From the NCBI GenBank assembly GCA_902506565.1, contig LR732703.1, forward strand, positions 3,392,256 through 3,456,255: a stretch of 64,000 nucleotides of DNA, read 5' to 3'. Origin of the DNA: Burkholderiales bacterium 8X. Lineage in GTDB: Bacteria > Pseudomonadota > Gammaproteobacteria > Burkholderiales > Burkholderiaceae_C. Under the pieces are notes generated by a model that saw only the letters and a list, made by a program, of their open reading frames with translations, made no database searches and was not told the DNA's origin. Below are positions 55,290 to 63,980 of the stretch, piece after piece (the first letter of the stretch is position 1; each line of letters begins with the position of its first letter). A program made the position numbers and the translations under genes.

Positions 55290-56504
55290 CTAAGCCCGTG
55301 CTGAACGAAGGCGCGTCGAAAACTCCTTCAATCCCGCGATGCCGCTGGCCTCCGCGCGATGACACCAGGCAGCCAAATCTGCCGCCAGCTGCTCTCGCGA
55401 ATGAGAAGTGTTGAGCCACAACTGGCGCAGCTCTTCACGCATTGTGACCATCTTGTCCAACACGGGATGCGCCTGACGGGCCTGCACCAGGTGGCCGCGA
55501 ACGTCGGCAGGCACCTTGTCGTCGTCGCGGTGGAGCCAACGCCGTGCGGCCTTGAGCACCGACATGTCGGCACCCTTCGCCTTCAGGGCCGTCAGCTCGC
55601 TCCGGGTCACCCGGCGCATTTCGCGCGCGTACCCTGCCATCACTTCGTACCGGTTGGCGATGACGGCCTCGAGCGTATTGGCATCGGCCACCGGTTGCAC
55701 GCTGCCGAGCTGCATCTTTGGCGGCACCTTCTTGACCTTCGCCCAGCCGATCTTCTGCATCATGCTGATGTAGACCCAGCCGATATCGAATTCGTACTTC
55801 TTGACCGAGAACTTGGCCGAAGTGGGATAGGTGTGGTGATTGTTGTGCAGCTCTTCGCCGCCGATGATCAAGCCCCAAGGCGACACATTGCGGCTGGCAT
55901 CCGCCGCCTCGAAATTGCGGTATCCCCAGTAGTGGCCGATGCCGTTGATGATGCCGGCCGCGGTGATCGGGATCCAGAGCATCTGCACGGCCCAGACCGC
56001 CATTCCCAAGGCGCCGAAGAGCGCCAAGTTGATGATCAGCATCAAGCCGACGCCTTGCCAGCTAAACCGGCTGTAGAGGTTGCGCTCGAGCCAGTCGTCC
56101 GGCGTGCCATGGCCGAAGCGCTCGATGGTTTCCTTGTTCTTCGACTCGGCCCGATAGAGCTCTGCGCCGCGCCAGAGGACTTCGTCGATGCCCTTGACTT
56201 GCGGACTGTGCGGATCTTCCTCGGTCTCGCACTTGGCGTGGTGCTTGCGGTGGATGGCCACCCACTCCTTGGTCACCATGCCGGTGCCGAGCCAGAGCCA
56301 GAAGCGGAAGAAATGCGAGGGGATCGGGCCCAGATCCATGGCCCGGTGCGTCTGCGTACGATGCAAGAAGATCGTGACCGCCGCGATGGTGATGTGCGTC
56401 GTGGCCAGCGTGTACAACACGACCTGCCACCAGGTGAGGTTCCACAAGCCGTGGCCCAGCCAGTCGATGGCCGCATTCAGGACGGCGTGATCAGGAAGCA
56501 ACAT
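55290..56504 (-). CDS. Membrane fatty-acid desaturase (delta-9 acyl-lipid/acyl-CoA type)
   Basis: The 404-aa integral membrane protein has the three histidine boxes of diiron desaturases: HRTQTH (48-53), HRKHH (85-89) and HNNHH (220-224), with four or so hydrophobic segments between them. It introduces cis double bonds into acyl chains and so adjusts membrane fluidity. About 150 residues after the last box are helical and atypical of short delta-9 enzymes. ATG 56504 is chosen because the family starts near the first membrane segment; an ATG at 56570 is also in frame. Confidence 0.88.
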   Translation of the reverse strand: MLLPDHAVLNAAIDWLGHGLWNLTWWQVVLYTLATTHITIAAVTIFLHRTQTHRAMDLGPIPSHFFRFWLWLGTGMVTKEWVAIHRKHHAKCETEEDPHSPQVKGIDEVLWRGAELYRAESKNKETIERFGHGTPDDWLERNLYSRFSWQGVGLMLIINLALFGALGMAVWAVQMLWIPITAAGIINGIGHYWGYRNFEAADASRNVSPWGLIIGGEELHNNHHTYPTSAKFSVKKYEFDIGWVYISMMQKIGWAKVKKVPPKMQLGSVQPVADANTLEAVIANRYEVMAGYAREMRRVTRSELTALKAKGADMSVLKAARRWLHRDDDKVPADVRGHLVQARQAHPVLDKMVTMREELRQLWLNTSHSREQLAADLAAWCHRAEASGIAGLKEFSTRLRSARA

Positions 56505-56627
56505 TGATTCGGGTACTCCATGGCGCACAAAGGTGCGGCCTTCAGGTCCCGGGATTTTAGAGGTTTGCACGCGAAATAGGTGCCAAATCCTTGATTCGCA
56601 ACAAGGAATGCGAATAGGGTGACGGTA

Positions 56628-57899
56628 CTACTTGCGTTTCCAGACTGCCGCGAAAAACCCGTCCGTCGCATGCCGATGGGGCCAAAGCCGGAGAAATTGT
56701 CCGCCTCCTTCCCCGCCCGCGCAGAGCGTTCGGGCATCCTTCACCTTCGAACCTTCGAGAAGCGCCGCAACCTCCTCCAGCTCGAAATCGGGATTCGCCT
56801 GGCCGAACGCCTCTGCGATGGCTTCGTTTTCGGCTGGAAGGATGCTGCAGGTGGCATAGACGAGCCGTCCACCCGACTTCACGAGGCGTGCAGCGCTCTG
56901 CAGGATGGCTGCCTGCTTGGCGGTCAGCTCCACCACCGACCCCGGAGATTGCCGCCACTTCAGATCGGGATTCCGGCGCAGCGTACCCAGGCCCGAACAC
57001 GGCGCGTCGACCAACACCCGGTCGATCTTGCCTGCCAGACGCTTGATCCGGTCGTCTCGCTCGTGAGCAATGGCCGCCGGATGGATGTTGGACAGCTTGC
57101 TGCGCGCGAGCCGCGGCTTGAGCGCATCGAGCCGATGGGCCGAGGTATCGAAGGCGTAGAGCCGGCCGGTGTTGCGCATGGTGGCGCCGATCGCCAGGGT
57201 CTTGCCGCCCGCACCGGCACAGAAATCCACGACCATTTCGCCGCGCTTCGCATCCAGCAGCAAGGCCAGCAGCTGCGAGCCTTCGTCCTGTACCTCGATC
57301 GCGCCGCGGGCGAAGGCATCCAGCCGGGTCAATGCAGGTTTGCCGTCGATCCGCAGGCCCCAGGGCGAGAACGGCGTGGCGGCGGCCTTGATGCCCGCCA
57401 AGCCAAGCTCCTTCTGCACGTCGGCCCGCTTGTCATGGAGCGAATTGACGCGCAGATCGAGCGGCGCCGGCTGTTGCAGGCTTTCTGCGAGCGGCCAGAA
57501 CTGCGCTCCGAGTTGCTGCTTGAGCGGGCCGACCAGCCACTCCGGCAGGTTGTGCCGGTGCCGCTCGAGCAGGTCTTCGGGCTGGACCGCATCGCAGTTG
57601 TCGAGCCAGCGCTTCTCGACCTCCGAGAGCCCGCTCTTGAGAAAATCCCGCGGTCCGTAAAAACCGAGGATCGCCATCCGCCGCTCCTTGGACCCGGAGC
57701 CGGACGGCGACAGATGGTCGAACAGCAGCTTCTTGCGCAGCACGGTATAGACGGTTTCCGCGAGCGTCGCACGCTCGCGTGGCCCGAGTTCGCGGTGATC
57801 GCGGAAGAAGCGGGAGACGACCTGGTCGGCCGGATGATCGAACTTCAGGACCAGCCCGACGAGGTCGGCGCAGGCATCAACGAGGACTTTGGGGTGCAT
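56628..57899 (-). CDS. rsmB: RsmB-family 16S rRNA m5C methyltransferase
   Basis: The 423-aa SAM-dependent enzyme has the class motifs DFCAGAGGKTLAIGA (motif I), DAPCSGLGTLRRNPDLKW (motif IV, with the release Cys) and YATCSILPAENEAIAEAF (motif VI, with the nucleophile Cys). The N-terminal region resembles the NusB-like part of RsmB/Fmu but lacks clear alignment to it. It probably makes m5C967 of 16S rRNA, though the exact site is inferred. It is 12 bases downstream of purN and co-transcribed with it. Confidence 0.85.
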   Translation of the reverse strand: MHPKVLVDACADLVGLVLKFDHPADQVVSRFFRDHRELGPRERATLAETVYTVLRKKLLFDHLSPSGSGSKERRMAILGFYGPRDFLKSGLSEVEKRWLDNCDAVQPEDLLERHRHNLPEWLVGPLKQQLGAQFWPLAESLQQPAPLDLRVNSLHDKRADVQKELGLAGIKAAATPFSPWGLRIDGKPALTRLDAFARGAIEVQDEGSQLLALLLDAKRGEMVVDFCAGAGGKTLAIGATMRNTGRLYAFDTSAHRLDALKPRLARSKLSNIHPAAIAHERDDRIKRLAGKIDRVLVDAPCSGLGTLRRNPDLKWRQSPGSVVELTAKQAAILQSAARLVKSGGRLVYATCSILPAENEAIAEAFGQANPDFELEEVAALLEGSKVKDARTLCAGGEGGGQFLRLWPHRHATDGFFAAVWKRK

Positions 57900-57911
57900 G
57901 AGGCGATTGTC

Positions 57912-58493
57912 TCAGCGCGCCCGGAGCCAATCGAAGACGGCCCGCGGGTACAGCCCATGCTCCACCGCCAGCACGCGTCGGCGGAGCGTGTCTGCCGAGT
58001 CGTCCGGCAGCACCGGCACGATCGCCTGCGCGACGATCGGACCATGGTCCAGCTCGGCCGTCACCTGATGCACGGTCGCGCCAGCGAAACGGCAGCCGGC
58101 CTCGATGGCGCGGCGATGCGTGTCGAGTCCCGGAAAGGCCGGCAGTAGCGAAGGGTGGATGTTGAGCAGCCTGCCCTGATAGCGCTCGACGAACGCCGGC
58201 GTCAGCACCCGCATGAATCCGGCTAGCAACACCAGCGCCGGTGAATGCGCGTCGATCACCTGGGCCAGGGCCGAATCGAATTCCTCGCGGCTCGGAAAGT
58301 CCTGGTGCGGCACCACCGCGGTCGGAATGCCGTTGTCCTCGGCGAACTTCAACCCGGCCGCGCCGGGCTTGTTGCTGATCACGATCGAGACTCGGGCGCC
58401 GATGCGGTCGTGCCACGCATCCCGCTCCGCCGCGCGGACGACCGCCGACATGTTGCTGCCGAGGCCGGAGATCAGGATGGCGATGTTCTTCAT
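57912..58493 (-). CDS. purN: Phosphoribosylglycinamide formyltransferase
   Basis: The 193-aa enzyme transfers a formyl group from 10-formyl-THF to GAR in purine synthesis. NIAILISGLGSNMSAVV, LAGFMRVLTPAFV, LLNIHPSLLPAFPGLDTH and GATVHQVTAELDHGPIVAQ are diagnostic; the catalytic His and Asp are in the HPSLLP and DHGP segments. ATG 58493 is preferred; an in-frame ATG 9 bases upstream is possible. Confidence 0.96.
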   Translation of the reverse strand: MKNIAILISGLGSNMSAVVRAAERDAWHDRIGARVSIVISNKPGAAGLKFAEDNGIPTAVVPHQDFPSREEFDSALAQVIDAHSPALVLLAGFMRVLTPAFVERYQGRLLNIHPSLLPAFPGLDTHRRAIEAGCRFAGATVHQVTAELDHGPIVAQAIVPVLPDDSADTLRRRVLAVEHGLYPRAVFDWLRAR

Positions 58494-58649
58494 GGGGAGC
58501 GGCATTATCCGTGCTGGTTTTCCCCGACCCGGTCTTGTCGCGCACGGCAACCATGGCGCCGCACGACCGTGCTAAAACTGCCCGATCCATTTATCGTTTC
58601 ATCCCCCCGCTGCAACCTGCCGCGATCGATCGAGAGAAAAGAGGCAAGC

Positions 58650-59831
58650 ATGGACTTGAGCTTCACGCCCGAGGAACAGCAGTTCCGTGAACACATCCGC
58701 GCCTGGGTCAAGGAGAACCTCCCCGGGGAAATTTCGTACAAGGTACACAACGCCCTGGAGCTGACCCGCGAGGATATGCAGCGCTGGGCCAAGATCCTCG
58801 GCAAGAAAGGCTGGCTCGGCTACGGCTGGCCTTCCGAATTTGGCGGGCCGGGCTGGACCGCCGTGCAGAAGCACCTCTTCGAGGAAGAAACCGCATTGGC
58901 CGGCGCGCCGCGCATCGTGCCCTTCGGTCCGGTCATGGTGGCGCCGGTGATCCAGGCCTTCGGCAACGCCGAGCAGCAGAAGCGCTTCTTGCCCGGCATC
59001 GCGAGCGGCGAAGTGTGGTGGAGCCAGGGCTACAGCGAACCCGGCTCCGGCTCGGACCTCGCCTCGGTCAAGACCAAGGCCGAGCGCCAGGGCGACAAGT
59101 ACATCGTCAACGGCCAGAAGACCTGGACCACCCTCGGCCAGCACGGCGACTGGATGTTCAACCTGGTGCGGACCAGCAATGAAGGCAAGCCGCAGACCGG
59201 CATCAGCTTCCTCTTGCTCGACATGAAGTCCCCGGGCGTCACGGTTCGTCCGATCAAGCTGATGGACGGCAGCCACGAGGTGAACGAAGTCTGGTTCGAC
59301 AACGTCGAGGTACCGGCGGACAACCTGATCGGCGAGGAAAACAAGGGCTGGACCTACGCCAAGCACCTCTTGAGCCACGAGCGGACCAACATCGCCGACG
59401 TGAACCGCGCCAAGCGCGAACTCGAGCGCCTGAAGCGGATCGCGAAGCGCGAAGGCGTCTGGGAGGACACGCGCTTTCGCGACGAGATCGCCAAGCTCGA
59501 GGTCGACGTGGTCGCGCTCGAGATGCTGGTGCTGCGCGTGCTTTCGGCGGCCACCTCGGGCAAGAACTCGCTCGACATCGCCGGGCTTCTCAAGATCCGC
59601 GGCAGCGAGATCCAGCAGCGCTACAGCGAACTCATGATGCTGGCGGGCGGGCCTTATTCGTTGCCGCTGATCCGCGAAGCCATGGCGGCCGGCTGGCAGG
59701 GCGACTTCCCGGGCGGCCATCCCGAATTGGCACCATTGGCCAGCACCTACTTCAACATGCGCAAGACCACCATCTACGGCGGCAGCAACGAAGTGCAGCG
59801 CAACATCGTCGCGCAGACCGTGCTCGGTTGA
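58650..59831 (+). CDS. Acyl-CoA dehydrogenase (PimC-like large subunit)
   Basis: The 393-aa flavoprotein has the N-terminal helical domain (LSFTPEEQQFREHIRAWVKENLPG), beta-domain motifs GYSEPGSGSDLASVKTKA and KTWTTLGQHGDWMF, and the C-terminal TTIYGGSNEVQRNIVAQ. The catalytic Glu that MCAD has in YEGT is Gly here (YGGS), as in the branch that includes pimeloyl-CoA dehydrogenase large subunits. GAGG lies upstream of ATG 58650. It is followed 25 bases later by a second, more divergent dehydrogenase, suggesting a heteromeric pair. Confidence 0.9.
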   Translation: MDLSFTPEEQQFREHIRAWVKENLPGEISYKVHNALELTREDMQRWAKILGKKGWLGYGWPSEFGGPGWTAVQKHLFEEETALAGAPRIVPFGPVMVAPVIQAFGNAEQQKRFLPGIASGEVWWSQGYSEPGSGSDLASVKTKAERQGDKYIVNGQKTWTTLGQHGDWMFNLVRTSNEGKPQTGISFLLLDMKSPGVTVRPIKLMDGSHEVNEVWFDNVEVPADNLIGEENKGWTYAKHLLSHERTNIADVNRAKRELERLKRIAKREGVWEDTRFRDEIAKLEVDVVALEMLVLRVLSAATSGKNSLDIAGLLKIRGSEIQQRYSELMMLAGGPYSLPLIREAMAAGWQGDFPGGHPELAPLASTYFNMRKTTIYGGSNEVQRNIVAQTVLG

Positions 59832-59856
59832 GCGACCCCAGACACAAGGAACAGCA

Positions 59857-60972
59857 ATGGACTTCGAATTTTCGGACGACCAGCAGCAGCTAAGGGACGC
59901 CGTGGCGCGCTGGGTCGAAAAAGGCTATGACTTCGAACGCCGCCGGCGCATCGAGGCCAAGGGCGGTTTCTCCCGCGAGGCCTGGGACCAGTTGGCAGAG
60001 CTCGGGCTCGGCGGCTTGTACATCCCCGAGTCGGACGGAGGCCTCGGCATGGGGCCGGTCGAAGGCATGGTCGTGATGGAGGAACTCGGGCGCGGCATCG
60101 TGCTCGAGCCGCTCGCGCAATCCCTGATCGCCGGCGCCGTGCTGGCCGGCCATGCCGACCAGGCCACCAAGAACGAATGGCTGCCGAGGATCGGAAGCGG
60201 GCAATCGCTGGTGGCCCTGGCCTACCAGGAGCGCGCATCCCGTTACCGGGCCGATACGCCCGGTGCCGAGGCATCGAAGACGGCCGACGGCTACCTCGTC
60301 ACCGGCAGCAAGAGCCTGGTGCCCGCCGGCGACCAGGCCGACGCCTTCATCGTCTCCGCCCGGCTCGGTACGGGCGTCGCCCTCTTCCTGGTCGAACGTT
60401 CTGCCTCGGGCGTCGAGTCACGGGGCTATGGCACGCAGGACGGAAGCCGCGCCGCGGAGGTCGTGTTCGACCAGGCGCGCGCGGTGCTGATCGCCGAGGA
60501 CGGCCTGCCGGTGCTCGAGCACGCAATCGACATCGGCATCGCGTCGACCTGTGCGGAAGCCGTCGGCGTCATGGATCGCACGCTCGACATCACGGTCGAG
60601 TACATGAAGACTCGCAAGCAATTCGGCGTCGCCATCGCCACCTTCCAGGCGCTGCGCCATCGGGTAGCGGACATGAAGATGCAGCTCGAACTGGCACGCT
60701 CGATGAGCTACTACGCCTCGCTCAAGCTCAACGCGCCGGCCGACGAGCGGCGCCAGGCCATCGCCCGCGCCAAGGTGCAGCTCGGCGCCTCGATGCGCTT
60801 CGTGAGCCAGCAGGCGGTGCAGTTGCACGGCGGCATCGGCATGACCGACGAATACATCGTGAGCCACTACTTCCGCAAGCTCACCCAGCTGGAGATGACC
60901 TTCGGCGACAGCCTCTATCACCTCGGCGAGGTGTCCGCACGCATGCAAGACACTGCCGGAGTGTTTGCCTGA
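59857..60972 (+). CDS. Acyl-CoA dehydrogenase (PimD-like small subunit)
   Basis: The 371-aa protein keeps the acyl-CoA dehydrogenase fold (DDQQQLRDAVARWVEKGYDFERRR, ARAKVQLGASMRFVSQQAVQLHGGIGMTDEY), but the usual YEGT catalytic segment reads TFGD. It is typical of partner subunits in two-gene dehydrogenases such as PimC/PimD. AGGAACAG stands before ATG 59857. It is 25 bases after the large-subunit gene and 2 bases before the lipoprotein hydrolase. Confidence 0.88.
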   Translation: MDFEFSDDQQQLRDAVARWVEKGYDFERRRRIEAKGGFSREAWDQLAELGLGGLYIPESDGGLGMGPVEGMVVMEELGRGIVLEPLAQSLIAGAVLAGHADQATKNEWLPRIGSGQSLVALAYQERASRYRADTPGAEASKTADGYLVTGSKSLVPAGDQADAFIVSARLGTGVALFLVERSASGVESRGYGTQDGSRAAEVVFDQARAVLIAEDGLPVLEHAIDIGIASTCAEAVGVMDRTLDITVEYMKTRKQFGVAIATFQALRHRVADMKMQLELARSMSYYASLKLNAPADERRQAIARAKVQLGASMRFVSQQAVQLHGGIGMTDEYIVSHYFRKLTQLEMTFGDSLYHLGEVSARMQDTAGVFA

Positions 60973-60974
60973 CC

Positions 60975-62357
60975 ATGCCGACCCGTCGAACCCTGCTCGC
61001 CACTGGCCTTGCCTCCACCGTTCTCGCCGCTTGCGGCACCTCGCCGATGAGTTCGAGCGATCGGCCGCCGATCGTCTTCATGCACGGCAACGGGGACTCG
61101 GCCGCCCTTTGGCAAACCACCCTCTGGCGCTTCGAATCGAACGGATGGCCGCGCGATCGGCTGTTCGCGCTCGATCAGCCCTATCCGCTTTCACGCGACG
61201 ACGATACGGTCGCGCAACCGGGCCGCAGCTCCACTGCCGAGTCGATGGCGTTCCTCAAGGCCGAGGTCGAGCGCGTGCTCAAGCTGACCGGCGCCGGCAA
61301 GGTGATCCTGCTCGGCAATTCGCGCGGCGGCAACACGATCCGGAACTACGTCCAGAACGGCGGCGGCGACCGCACCGTGAGCCATGTGGTTCTCGGCGGC
61401 AATCCGGCGCACGGCATCTGGGCCGTCAAGGGATTGCGCGAGCGCAACGAGTTCTCGGGCTTGAGCCCGTTCATGCAGCAGCTCAACGCGCCCAAGAATG
61501 CCGCCGGCGACGAAGTGACGCCGGGCATCAAGTGGCTCACGCTGCGCTCCGACAACAACGACAAGTACGCCCAGCCGGACGGACTCTGGATCGCCGCCAA
61601 GGGCACGCCGACCAACATCGGCTTCGACGGTCCGGCCTTGAAGGGTGCCACCAACCTGGTGCTGCCGCGGGTCGACCATCGCGAGACTTCGTTCTCGCCA
61701 GCCGCGTTCGATGCGACCTGGCGCTTCTTGACCGGCGAGGCCCCGCGCAACCTGCAGCCGGTACCCGAGACCGCGCCCAGCCTGTCGGGCCGCATCACGG
61801 GCTCGGGGTTGCAATCGCGAGATCCCGCGAGCGGCAGCTTCAGCAACAACCTGCCGATCGAGGGCGCGCGCCTCGCGATCTTCGCCATCGATCCTGCCAC
61901 CGGCGCCCGGCGCGGCGCGGTGGCATTCGAGCAAACCGTTGGCGCAGAGGGCCGCTGGGGTCCGTTCCGTGCTTCGCCGACCACGGCATACGAGTTCGAG
62001 GTGATCGCCGCGGGTTACGCCACCACGCACACCTATCGAAGCCCGTTTCCGCGTTCGAGCAGCGTGGTTCACCTGCGGCCGGAACGCATCGCCGATGCCG
62101 ACAAGGACGGCAAGGCGCTGGTCGTCTTCACGCGTCCGCGTGGCTACTTCGATGCACAGCGCGACACCATGCGCTTCGATGGCGCCTCGATGCTGCCCGG
62201 GGTGCCGCCGCAGGGCGCCGGCGTATCGAGTTCGAAGCTCAAGCTCGCAAGCGACGCGCAGCGCAGCGTGGTCGGCGAGTTCAATGGCGAACGGGTGGTC
62301 GGCCAGACCTGGCCGGCAGCGCAGGGGCATGTCTCCGTGCTCGAACTGACTTACTGA
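60975..62357 (+). CDS. Tat-type lipoprotein alpha/beta hydrolase
   Basis: The 460-aa protein starts with RRTLLATGLASTVLAAC: a twin-arginine-like signal with lipobox LAAC and lipidated Cys20. The catalytic domain (about 30-245) has an alpha/beta-hydrolase nucleophile in GNSRGGN (Ser116) and FMHGNGDSAALW (about 35-46). The C-terminal 200 residues form one or more beta-sandwich (Ig-like) domains. The reaction is unknown; an esterase/lipase on the outer face is likely. It starts 2 bases after the dehydrogenase gene and 26 before the crotonase gene, so it appears to be part of that operon. Confidence 0.8.
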   Translation: MPTRRTLLATGLASTVLAACGTSPMSSSDRPPIVFMHGNGDSAALWQTTLWRFESNGWPRDRLFALDQPYPLSRDDDTVAQPGRSSTAESMAFLKAEVERVLKLTGAGKVILLGNSRGGNTIRNYVQNGGGDRTVSHVVLGGNPAHGIWAVKGLRERNEFSGLSPFMQQLNAPKNAAGDEVTPGIKWLTLRSDNNDKYAQPDGLWIAAKGTPTNIGFDGPALKGATNLVLPRVDHRETSFSPAAFDATWRFLTGEAPRNLQPVPETAPSLSGRITGSGLQSRDPASGSFSNNLPIEGARLAIFAIDPATGARRGAVAFEQTVGAEGRWGPFRASPTTAYEFEVIAAGYATTHTYRSPFPRSSSVVHLRPERIADADKDGKALVVFTRPRGYFDAQRDTMRFDGASMLPGVPPQGAGVSSSKLKLASDAQRSVVGEFNGERVVGQTWPAAQGHVSVLELTY

Positions 62358-62383
62358 TTGCGTTCACGCAGAAAGCCGGCTGC

Positions 62384-63187
62384 ATGACGTCGCTCGATCC
62401 AACCCGCACCTCCGCCGATCCGCACCTGCGGGTCGAGCGCGACAACCGCGGCGTGGTGAAGCTGACGCTCGATCGGCCCGCATCCTTCAACGCCTTGAGC
62501 GAGGAAATGATCGATGCGATGTCGAATGCCCTGCAGTCGGTGCAAGCCGACCCGGCTGCGCGCTGCGTCGTCATCGCCGGCGCGGGCCGCGCGTTTTGCG
62601 CGGGTCACGACCTGAAGCAGATGCGGGCGCAACCTTCGCTCGCCTACTACGAGGCTTTGTTTCGGCGCTGCGGCGAGATGATGCTGCGCATCCAGCGGCT
62701 CGACGTACCGGTCATCGCACGGGTCCACGGCATCGCGACCGCCGCGGGCTGCCAGCTGGTCGCGATGTGCGATCTGGCCGTGGCATCGAGCGACGCACGC
62801 TTTGCCGTCAGCGGCATCAATGTCGGCCTCTTCTGCTCCACGCCGAGCGTGGCGCTGTCGCGCAACGTGGGTCGGAAAGCTGCCTTCGAGATGCTGGTCA
62901 CGGGCGATTTCATCGATGCCGACGAAGCGCTCGCGAGGGGGCTCGTCAATCGCATCGCCCCTCCGGACGAGCTGGATGGCGCAGTCGAGGCGCTGGTTGC
63001 GAGCATCGTTGCCAAGCCGAAGCGCGCGTTGGCGCTGGGCAAGGCGTTGTTCTACCGCCAGCTCGAAACAGGCTTCGAAACCGCGTTGGACGACGCATGT
63101 CGGACGATGGCCTGCAACATGATGGACGAGTCCGCGCTCGAAGGCGTGCAGGCTTTCATCGAGAAGCGGCAGCCCCGCTCTGCGTGA
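62384..63187 (+). CDS. Crotonase-fold protein (ECHDC3-like), catalytic glutamates missing
   Basis: The 267-aa protein has the crotonase oxyanion-hole motifs AFCAGHDLKQM (about 70-80) and GIATAAGCQL (116-125), plus GLFCSTPSVALSRNVGRKAA. At the positions of the two catalytic glutamates of enoyl-CoA hydratase it has Gln124 (GCQL) and Gly144 (SGIN), so ordinary hydratase activity is unlikely. The same pattern is known in ECHDC3-type proteins. It follows the two dehydrogenases and the hydrolase in the same direction, which suggests an acyl-CoA role. Confidence 0.88.
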   Translation: MTSLDPTRTSADPHLRVERDNRGVVKLTLDRPASFNALSEEMIDAMSNALQSVQADPAARCVVIAGAGRAFCAGHDLKQMRAQPSLAYYEALFRRCGEMMLRIQRLDVPVIARVHGIATAAGCQLVAMCDLAVASSDARFAVSGINVGLFCSTPSVALSRNVGRKAAFEMLVTGDFIDADEALARGLVNRIAPPDELDGAVEALVASIVAKPKRALALGKALFYRQLETGFETALDDACRTMACNMMDESALEGVQAFIEKRQPRSA

Positions 63188-63194
63188 TCCGGGC

Positions 63195-63980
63195 TCAGGG
63201 CGTGCCTGGTGGAACCGAGGATTCGGAGGCGGTGTCCTCCCAGGCCGCGAATTCGCGCTGATCGGAAGTCAGCATTCCAAGATGGTCCCGCGGCGCCATC
63301 ATCAACGCATCGAATTCCGCGAGCAGCGCGTCTTTGAGGGCGTTGACATGCGAGGCTTGCAGGATCACGTAGGTCGCATGATCGGGTCCTGCGTGGGCCT
63401 TGGTCTTTTTCAAGAACGCTTCGCATCTCAGCTTGTCGACATCGTTGGCGTTCTTGAGATACCTCTCAAGTTCGGTATAGAACTCGAAAAACTCTTCCTG
63501 CGTTGCATCCTGTACCTGCTTGTCCGCCTTCACCCAGCGCGTGACGATTCGGTCGAGGCCGGTTGCGGGCGCGACAAGCTCCTGGCGGGACAGTTCGCTT
63601 CCCAGCTCTGCCATCCGCGCGAGCAGCGCGACGCCGGCATTGCAAGCATTGAGGGCGAGAGAATCGCGGGACTGCGCAAGTTGTTCGTCATCGATCCCGA
63701 TGCAGGTTTCCAGTGGCCGCCACCCGTGCGATGACTCGTACACCCTTTCCTGATCATGTGCCGCAGCTTCGACCAGCAACTTGTCGTTGCGATGCTCACC
63801 ACCTGCGGTCGCATGCTGGATGAACTCGGCCAAGCAGCCTGCCAACACGGCGTCGGACGGGGTGGCTTGAGCCATCAGTATCACCACGCCTTTCAACGAC
63901 TGGTCGACTCTCCGTTTCAGGCTTGAACTGCGTTTGCAGGTGTAGCCCATCTTGTCGGCTAGCTGCTTCCAGTTGGGCAC
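63195..63980 (-). CDS. Unrecognised protein reaching the right edge (possibly partial)
   Basis: The frame gives 261 aa from a GTG at 63980, but it stays open to position 64000 and the true start may lie beyond the window. An internal ATG at 63875 (MAQATPSDAVLAG) is another start. The protein is helical and soluble with no signal peptide; HGWRPLETCIGIDDEQLAQSRDSLALNACNAGVALLARMAEL and FYTELERYLKNANDVDKLRCEAF are its best-defined parts. I do not recognise it. It converges with the crotonase gene at its 3' end, with 7 bases between stops. Confidence 0.65.
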   Translation of the reverse strand: MPNWKQLADKMGYTCKRSSSLKRRVDQSLKGVVILMAQATPSDAVLAGCLAEFIQHATAGGEHRNDKLLVEAAAHDQERVYESSHGWRPLETCIGIDDEQLAQSRDSLALNACNAGVALLARMAELGSELSRQELVAPATGLDRIVTRWVKADKQVQDATQEEFFEFYTELERYLKNANDVDKLRCEAFLKKTKAHAGPDHATYVILQASHVNALKDALLAEFDALMMAPRDHLGMLTSDQREFAAWEDTASESSVPPGTP

